A DNA stretch of 64,000 nt from Actinomortierella ambigua (lineage: Eukaryota > Mortierellomycota > Mortierellomycetes > Mortierellales > Mortierellaceae): NCBI GenBank assembly GCA_016098155.1, contig JAAAJB010000071.1:23020-87019 (forward strand), in the 5' to 3' direction. The position numbers were made by a program, and so were the translations under genes. Below, in pieces: positions 57,199 to 64,000 of the stretch (its first letter is position 1; every line of letters begins with the position of its first letter). The notes under the pieces were generated by a model, which saw nothing but the letters and a program-made list of their open reading frames with translations, was not told the DNA's origin and made no database searches.

Positions 57199-59078
57199 TT
57201 ACAGCTCGTCGTGGCGGTTCGACTCATCATCGGGCTGGGCGGCCTTCTTCTCCTTTGTCTCCTTCTTGTCCTCAACCTTTTCTTCCTTCTTGATCTCCTC
57301 CTTCTTAGCCTCCTCCTTCTTGGTCTCCTCCTTCTTGGTCTCCTCCTTCTTGGCCTCCTCCTTCTTGGCCTCATCCTTCTTAACCTCATCCTTCTTGACC
57401 TCCTCATCCTTCTTGACCTCCTCATCCTTCTTAACATCTTCCTCCTGTACGGCCTTGTCGTCCTTCTTGGCCACCTCGGTATCCTCATCCAGCTCATCTG
57501 CCTCCTCCTCCTCCTCCTCCTTGGTATCTTCTTCCTTCTCCTTCTCCTCCTCCTCCTTGGCAGCCTTGTCAGCAGCTGCACGGTTGATCTCGACCTGGGC
57601 GTTCTCCTTGGCCTGGAGATCCTTCCAGTTGTTCAAGTACTTGTTGGCCACATCGGCGTCCGAGGTGATGACAATATCATCAAAGATAGAACCACCCTTG
57701 ACCTGCCACAGATCAAAGCCAACACCAGCAGACTTGTAGTGGGCCAAATCAGACAGCTCGCGGAACTCGGGGTTGTCGATCTGTTTGGCGACCCACTCAC
57801 CCTTGTATGCAGGGTTAGGGATAAGCTTAGGTGTCCACTCCTCGTATTCGGGGTTGGCGATCTCGGGTGCCACCCAGTCACCATCAGACTCGGTATCCCA
57901 ATCCTCGGGCTGCTTGGCCTCGGGGTCTGGGATTGTCTTGGGCTTGTCAAAGCCCTCGGGCTTGACGTGCTCGGGATCCTCGATCATCTTGTTCTCAATA
58001 CCAACCCAGTCTGCGGGCTTCACGTCCGAGGGATCGTCAATCTTGCGGGGAGCGTACATATCCCAGTGCTCCTCCAGGCTGACGTGGTCGGCCTTGACCT
58101 CACCATCGATCTGGAGAGAGTACTTTTGGTCAGGGTGCAACGTCAGACGGAACAGATGCGTCAGGGAGTCCTTAGTAGGCGAAGGGATATGTTGCTTCGT
58201 CAGGTAGTTCTTGCCCTTGTAGTTCAGGATAACGTGCACCCGGTTATCGGCGCCGCACATATCGGGTCCAAACATGATGTTGTATTCGGACTCGCCTTGG
58301 AAGGTCTTGGCATCGTAGCCCTCAGGAAGGACCTATTTTTTTTTGTCCGTGAAAGTGAGAAGAGAATAAGGGTGAGAAAAGGGAGCGCAGTCTAAAGAGG
58401 GGGGCGGGAAATGGTGTAGCGACGCGTCGATAAAAAAGAAAGATCATTGGAGGGAATGTGTCTGTCTCCAGACCCCCCTTTTTTTTTGTCTCCTCTTGAT
58501 AGTTGGATTCACAATGGAAAGCTGTCTTCACAAGGGTCAATACCTTCAGGTACGCGCCACCGCACTCTTGTGGGCGGTCCTGGCGGACAGTGTACTGGAC
58601 GATCAAATCTTCCTTCGAGTTGTCAACAGTCTCCTTGAGGGGACTGGTGAGCAGGTAGAAGCGGTGATCATCCTTGGTTGCCAGGCCGACGGAAGCCTTG
58701 TTGTCGGGAAGAAGAGAACCAGCTGTTGCCTCAAATGCACCGAGTTCTTCGCGGGCTCCAGAAGCGACCCATCGCTATTCAATTGATGACGTTTCAAGGG
58801 CAGAGGTAAGTATTGAGTGACAACGGTTGTGATGCCAGATCTTCACTTGAGAGGCGAGAGGCGGTCTTAGTGCCGTGGGACACTCCTGTTCTCTGCATTC
58901 TTTAGCGCATGGACACAGACACACAAAGAAACGCGCATGTCCTAGCTTCAATAGGCCTGATAGTTTCTTTTACCTGGGACCACTTGTCGTCCGAGAAGGT
59001 TTCCTCAAGGTATGTGGTGCCAGCAGCAGCAGCGACGGCAGCGAGAGCAAGCGAGGCAAGCAGAATGGTAGCCTTCAT
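57199..59078 (-). CDS. CALR: Calreticulin with HDEL and a Lys/Glu repeat C-domain
   Basis: Exons 59078-58974, 58774-58544 and 58332-57199 give 489 residues (typical 400-420). A signal peptide (MKATILLASLALAAVAAAAG) is followed by the lectin domain: FSDDKWSQRWVASG, LIVQYTVRQDRPQECGGAYL and MFGPDMCGADNRVHVILNYK, with the two conserved Cys. The P-domain has three type-A repeats (IDDPSDVKPADW, IEDPEHVKPEGF, IPDPEAKQPEDW) and three type-B repeats (DWVAPEIANPEYEEW and relatives). The protein ends in HDEL with no membrane helix, so it is calreticulin rather than calnexin. It chaperones monoglucosylated glycoproteins and stores calcium in the ER lumen. The C-domain holds about ten KKDE/KKEE units in place of the usual nearly all-acidic tail. 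Intron 2 ends in A9 followed by TAG. Confidence 0.95.
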
Positions 59079-59357
59079 GATGTGTCTATTTGTGTGTGTG
59101 TTTGGGAGGAGAGGGGGGGGGTAGGAGGAGGAAGGCTGGCAGTCGAAGGGAGAGATGAGATGAAGAACAAAAAAAAAAAAAGAGATGCGATGGAAAAAAA
59201 TAGATGGATGCTTTCTTGTGCCACCAAATCGATCTGCCCCCTATCCGATGACTGCAGCCCCCCCTGTTCGTCCCTCCCCCCAAAAAAATCACAGCCAGTA
59301 GCCGCGCGCCAAGTCAAAAAAAAGGTTTATTGCCTGAGTACAAATCGCCCATCGCAT

Positions 59358-61092
59358 TTATAACTTGGCGACCTCAAGTACAACGCCACGCTCCTGCAGT
59401 CGTTGCACCAGGACATGGCCAAAGGCGCTGGCAGGTGTCAGAAGACCACCCTGAATCTTGTTCTCTCGGAATGTCCGCTCCTCCTCCTTAATCAGACACA
59501 TCGCGCTCTCCACCAGCAGTCGGCACGTCTCGCTATACCCAGGCTCGGAGCCAGAAACCGTGGCCTTGGCACGCACCACCTTGCGCTGCTCACCCGCCTC
59601 GGCCTCTTCGACAGCGTTCTCAGGCAGCTCTGCCTCGCCCACCACCTCAATAGTGAAGTAGCCTTTGGCAATGGATTCATCCGAGGGTCCCGTGCCTGGT
59701 GCCGGCAGGACATACTTTTGGGCCAGACGGCGGATGGGTCCGACCGACAATGCTGCACCGCCTAGACCCATGCCGACACTCGCAACGAGTGCCGACCCAA
59801 ATCCAGGGCAAGACATGGTCTCAGAGTACGAGAACTGATGACCGTAACCAACACCATCGGCCTCCAGTGCCAGGCCATGGCTGCGCTTGACAATCTTCTC
59901 GTTGGTCGACGACATGAGGAAGTAGGCTTGCCACTTTTTGAAATCGTAGTCGTAAAAGACGCTGGGGCTCGTAATACGGGCGGCTGGCACCTTGGCCTTG
60001 ACATCGTCCGGCACCAGTTGGTTCTGATCCACAATGTTACCTACACCGCCTTCTCTCGACTCCAAAATGCCACACACCGAGGCCAAGGTGCCACCCGAGA
60101 CGGCGCCCTTCAGCTTTGTGACCGACATCTTGACAGACTTGGTCGCCAAGCCATATTCCTTGCGCAAATAGTCAACAACCAGCTTGGTGCCAATATCGGA
60201 TGGGACAGAATCGAACCCGCACTGGGGGACAATAACAACCTTTTTAGCCTTGGCCTCATCGTGATACTTGCGGATCATGTTCTAAGTGGGTAGAAAGAAT
60301 GGTGGGATAGGCGCGTCAGCTTTCGTGTCGTTCTCACTCTTTTCTACGACGAGGGGAGGGATGAGAGTAGGGGTGACTGAGGACAGTAAAAAGGTCATTC
60401 TGCTGTTGCTACTTCTTTTAGTTGGATCATGCTTACGTTGACGAAGGGGGTCTCGCCCGTCGAGTCGACATAGTGAGTTCCGTGACGAACACAGGCTGCG
60501 ACAAGAGGCTCGCCATATTGCAGGAAAGGGCCGACTGTGCTGAGAACCACCTTGGTCTTGCTCACCATCGCCGAGAGAGACTCTGGCGAGGAGGCATCGG
60601 CTTTGATAATGGGGAGGTCCTGTGACACCATAAAATAAATTACTTAGTGTTTACACTTAAGAGTGTTTTTGCCATGTGCTCAATGTGCGGATTATTACAC
60701 CGATGTCACCTACCTTGAATGCAGGGTTGATAGCCGCGACCTGTTCACGAGCTTGCTCCAACTTCTCGATGCTACGGCCAGCAATAGCCCATCGAAGACT
60801 CTGTTTTTCACCGACCAGGAGAGGAATGAAGGGTTAGAATTCACTCTGTGCTCTGAACGTTCAATCTGCCTTGTCAAGCAAATATGTTTAAAAAAAAAAG
60901 TGGGCTTCTCACCTCAGCAGGGTAGGTCCGAGCGACATACTAGTCAAGAAGAAGAAAACCACACAGTTAGATTCAGAGGTGCATCCCCGCGGCAGTGGCA
61001 CACAGACAGGAAGGGTTCAGTACCAATGCTGTTCGGAGACCGGTGAAGCCAGTTGCTCCATAGATAATCAGTTCGAATTCTCGTGCAGCCAT
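59358..61092 (-). CDS. SCCPDH: SCCPDH-like (saccharopine dehydrogenase-like) oxidoreductase
   Basis: Five exons (61092-61024, 60939-60913, 60800-60714, 60619-60437, 60281-59358) give 429 residues, the same length as human SCCPDH. One exon is only 27 bp. The N-terminus, FELIIYGATGFTGLRTALYV followed by RWAIAGRSIEKLEQ, is a Rossmann fold with a GATGFTG dinucleotide-binding loop. KTKVVLSTVGPFLQYGEPLV, CVRHGTHYVDSTGETPFV and CGFDSVPSDIG follow in family order. Bacterial relatives act as trans-acting enoyl reductases; the animal protein is on lipid droplets and its reaction is unknown. A mid-region hydrophobic, Gly-rich stretch (ALVASVGMGLGGAALSVG) fits lipid association. It is not lysine-pathway saccharopine dehydrogenase. 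All introns are phase 0. Confidence 0.92.
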
Positions 61093-63121
61093 GGTGGAGA
61101 TAAAGAAGAAAAAGAGGGGGGAGGGGACAGAATGTGAATGTGAAGAATGAATTAGGCGTGGAGTTAATGACGCTTAAAAGGAATGTAACAACAATGTAAT
61201 AATTTGTAATGGTGTGTGCCACCTCGAGTCAACAGATAGACTCCGCCCGATCACTTTTTTTTATCAACGTCCTGATTTGTTACCGATCGTAACCTGGGGT
61301 GGACGCTCAGATCGGCCTCGATAGAATGTATACCCGGTCGCCACAGCACAGTTCCAGTGACGCACCGCCAAGGCGAGACGCGAGACCATAACGGAGTCCA
61401 CTGCGATTTGTGTTTTTTTTCGTAACTACAAGGAGGCGTCTGCTAGAACCATCTTCTGCCATCACAGTCTACATAATCATTAGTGAGCGGGAACTGCAGA
61501 GGTTATCATAGGCTACTCTGCATCCCTTGTAAGTGACCCTCACTCTTTGTTGCCTTTCCGCACACACAGTGAGGCAAAAAAACATTCGTTAGAATCAAGC
61601 ATCCAGTCTTCGACAGGCGATAACCTAGGTAGATGTCCACACTCTTCCGAGTTCGCACCGTTGTTCTCTGGTGCAAATTCTAGAGGGTGGCAGCAACAAG
61701 CTGGATACAATGCTATAGAGCAACAACTCTGAAGAGCAAACTAGAGTGAATCGTACCCATGACCACCCGGGCCGACAACAGCGTCAAAGCAAACACCAAC
61801 TGAGCTTCGAAAAGCACATGGCAGGAATTACGACAACGGCGACGCAGTCTCTTGTGATTGCTGCCCCCCTGGACATGTCGTCCCTACGCAAATAACACAT
61901 ACAGTCCAAGCTCTGGCTCTTTCGGCCATGTACCGTGTAAGATTTGTTCGGCTCGCTATGACGTGTGGGTCGATAGCAGCTCAGGTGCCTCCGAGACATC
62001 CCAGAAGGACAGCTGGAAACGGTGATGTGGAAGGCACAACAGCAACCGCACCCGACTGCAACCAAAAGAGCGGCGCACCACCACCTCACCGTGGAGGAAG
62101 TAGCAATAGCTGAAAAAACAAAGGCAGCGGTTTATTGGTTTCGTATTATAGTGGCCTACAGGCAAAAAGACCTCTCTTCAAACGATCCTCGCCAGCAGCT
62201 GTCCCTTGCCATGACAGCTCTTCCCCCGACAGACTAATCCCGTTTGCTCTGCACTGTGTTGCAGTTGTGCGCGAGTCATCATCACCGTTGTGCATCGTGG
62301 TCATCGTTGTCTTCATCACTACCAGCATAGGCCGTTGGGACCTTACGAAGACCACGCCCCAGAGTCGACGTCGACTCAACTCTACCCTTGACCTCAATCT
62401 CAGCTACAGCCTTTGAGCCTGATCAGTCAGTTCGTCTCCACCGCTCACACTTTTGTATAGGGACTTTTGGCCCCAGACTTTGTATGCCTCAATCCTACCA
62501 TGCGATCTCACGATTATTATCCAAGATTCCAGCGTTGTATTCGAGGAGGATTAGAAGGAGGATGTTGGGGAGAGACGAGACAGTGGGTTAGCATGGTTGC
62601 ACCACAATGTTTGGCTCGTCTCCTCCCCTTACCCCCTGTCCCCCCCATTGCATGACCGAAGCGAACACATTGGTTCTCCGCTTTAGAAAAGAAGCATCCA
62701 GACATTGCCCCCTCCTCCTCCCCAAGAAAAGAGTTATCATATACATACTATTCATGTACAGTGCAGTGAAAGATGAGTCGAGACGGGGAGGGGGGGCTCC
62801 TCTGCATTGAGCAACCAAGCATAATCTTGTGTCCAAAAGCAAGCGCTTGTCGATATGGAGGGGTAATAAAAGAAATAGACCACTTTCCCCTCTCCGTCAC
62901 CCTCTACAAATGACGCTCTTGACTGGGGCAGAAGGGCATTGGAGCACAAACGATGGTATGGATGGTGTTGGTCAACGTTTATTATTTTAGGGGCGTGAAA
63001 AGGGGGATGGGTATATACAGGAAGGGGGGGGGGGTTGGAAATAGGGTGTGGGAAAGCCGCTGATCGAGGGAGGAAAAGGCGATCGGTCGGTCCAAAGGCT
63101 AAAGGGGGGCAGTGGCTCTGT
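61093..63121. other. Intergenic, no gene supported
   Basis: The two-kilobase stretch upstream of the SCCPDH-like gene has only short open frames with no recognisable features or splice partners. Pyrimidine-rich on the minus strand only in the last 60 bp before the SCCPDH start (61093-61130). It contains short G and C runs but no clear repeat array. Confidence 0.45.
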
Positions 63122-63919
63122 TCATTCGAGAGCTACACAACGAGATTGGACAACCCATACTCGAGAATCGACATCGTGCATATTGTCGCCTAGCATGGCG
63201 GAAGAGAAAAACAAATGATGCGTTGTTAGTTCTGGAGGTGAGAGATGATGATGATGATGATGATGATATTGATGTGTGTGTACACACACAGGTACATATA
63301 CACAAATGGTCGAAAAGGAGAAAGAGTGGAAGCAATAGGAGTGGTGGGATGGATTGGAGGCTTCCAAACAATATGCACCAAAAAGAGAGTTAATGCCCTG
63401 CATTTCACTCGCCAATCGACAGAGGGGCTGGACCGGCAGCCAATGTCTAGCAGGACAAACAAGTGTGGTGTGCAAAAAAAAAAAAAAAAAAAAACCCGCA
63501 CCCAGAACGCGGGGGGGGGGGGGGGCGACAAAACGGAAAAAAAAAAAAAAAAAAAAAAAAAGATGAAAAAAAAAAAAAAAAAAAGCACCGGACTACAGAT
63601 ACCGGAGGCACTTACTGTCACAAAAGCCTTGAACAAACTCATCGAGGTCGGAACTGTCATGTGGTGTATCGACAAGGTCTTGGTCATCGTCATCTGCATC
63701 GCCGTCTTCGGAGGCAGGATCGCTTCGGCCATTGGCAAAGTCCTCCAAGTGCCGTAATGCTGGCAGGCTGGATCCTCGGCGATGGCTCTTCTTCTGAGGA
63801 TGTGCTGATGTGGACGAGGCATGTGAAGAGCCGACATCGTCGCTTCCACTCTCCTGTGTATTGGATTGGGTGGGATTGTGCGAGGCAGTGGAGCTGGTGT
63901 GTACGGTCGATGCTGTCAT
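63122..63919 (-). CDS. Tentative small acidic Ser-rich protein, two exons
   Basis: Exon 1 (63919-63616) encodes 101 residues of Ser/Thr/His-rich and then Asp-rich sequence, with HRRGSSLPALRHLEDFANGR and a final DSSDLDEFVQGFCD, ending at a strong donor (GTAAGTG). The best acceptor in phase is at 63231, giving exon 2 (63231-63122) and 137 residues in total. The 384 bp intron would contain extreme homopolymers (A20-24, G13). RRGSSLPAL looks like a basophilic kinase phosphosite. Exon 1 is likely real; exon 2 is weak, because the phase fit could be chance and the encoded tail matches no known family. Confidence 0.4.
63474..63584. repeat. Cluster of long A and G homopolymers
   Basis: About 20 A (63475-63494), 13 G (63512-63524), 24 A (63538-63561) and 18 A (63567-63584) occur within 110 bp. 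They lie inside the predicted intron of the last gene. Homopolymer lengths in such a cluster are probably not exact in the assembly. Confidence 0.85.
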
Positions 63920-63968
63920 CTTGGTGGGCGGTGGGTGTGTTGGGTATGGGAGGAAGGAAAGGGGAGAG

Positions 63969-64000
<32 letters not shown>
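63920..64000. repeat. GA-rich tract at the window edge
   Basis: The sequence upstream of the last gene is purine-rich on the plus strand and ends in an uninterrupted GA run (63978-64000) that continues past the window. On the coding strand it is a CT-rich tract directly before the start, as at other genes here. Confidence 0.8.

Noticed and set aside
57181..58395. 404-codon plus-strand open frame, Leu-rich
   Set aside because: It is the antisense shadow of the calreticulin gene, whose minus-strand product has clear domains; the Leu/Ser runs come from Lys/Glu codons read backwards.

Overview
The window is nuclear DNA from a filamentous fungus. Genes are split by many short GT-AG introns (mostly about 50-180 bp), and homopolymers and simple repeats are frequent. 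Fungal families are present (Vip1-type RRM protein, Msc2/ZnT5-type zinc transporter, EFR3, an exo-beta-glucanase-like GH3), next to families yeasts usually lack (SMPD4-like, SCCPDH-like). Intron density and gene content suggest an early-diverging Mucoromycota/Mortierellomycota fungus; that placement is inference. Two runs of N (8942-8986 and 28798-28807) are assembly gaps. Exon borders were set by hand by joining frames at GT-AG sites; every multi-exon model below has a total length divisible by 3.

1-18.4 kb is dense: a cut-off Ser/Pro-rich protein, a mitochondrial RsfS-family protein (minus) divergent from an SMPD4-like membrane protein (plus), a threonine aldolase (minus), a small membrane protein (minus) divergent from a DUF4602/C1orf131-like nucleolar protein (plus), then three minus-strand genes: a SAC3/GANP-like protein, a disordered RS-rich protein and a secreted or anchored GH3 enzyme. 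18.7-24.5 kb holds one long gene for a RhoGAP-like protein whose predicted splice skips the usual arginine-finger segment. 24.5-27.3 kb is non-coding and rich in simple repeats. 27.3-30.8 kb has the Vip1 homologue (minus) and mitochondrial uS17m (plus).

30.8-34.5 kb is the accessory part: one tRNA-Val(AAC), CAT/CAC microsatellites and degenerate related segments that may be old mobile-element remains. 34.5-44.9 kb has three plus-strand genes: an AcrB-like membrane/coiled-coil protein, a DUF2828/vWA protein with an RG-rich insert, and a single-pass receptor-like pseudokinase, the most unusual gene seen. 45.2-64 kb is all minus strand: EFR3, a 3.5 kb pyrimidine-rich (on the coding strand) upstream region, an Msc2/ZnT5-type zinc transporter with two His-rich tracts, an EFM7-like methyltransferase, an HDEL calreticulin with a Lys/Glu repeat tail, an SCCPDH-like oxidoreductase and a tentative small gene.

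Functionally the set is mixed. Membrane lipid and signalling genes (SMPD4-like, EFR3, RhoGAP-like, pseudokinase), ER/Golgi homeostasis genes (calreticulin, zinc transporter) and mitochondrial translation genes (RsfS family, uS17m) recur, but there is no clear gene cluster. A repeated feature is a long pyrimidine-rich stretch on the coding strand just upstream of start codons.
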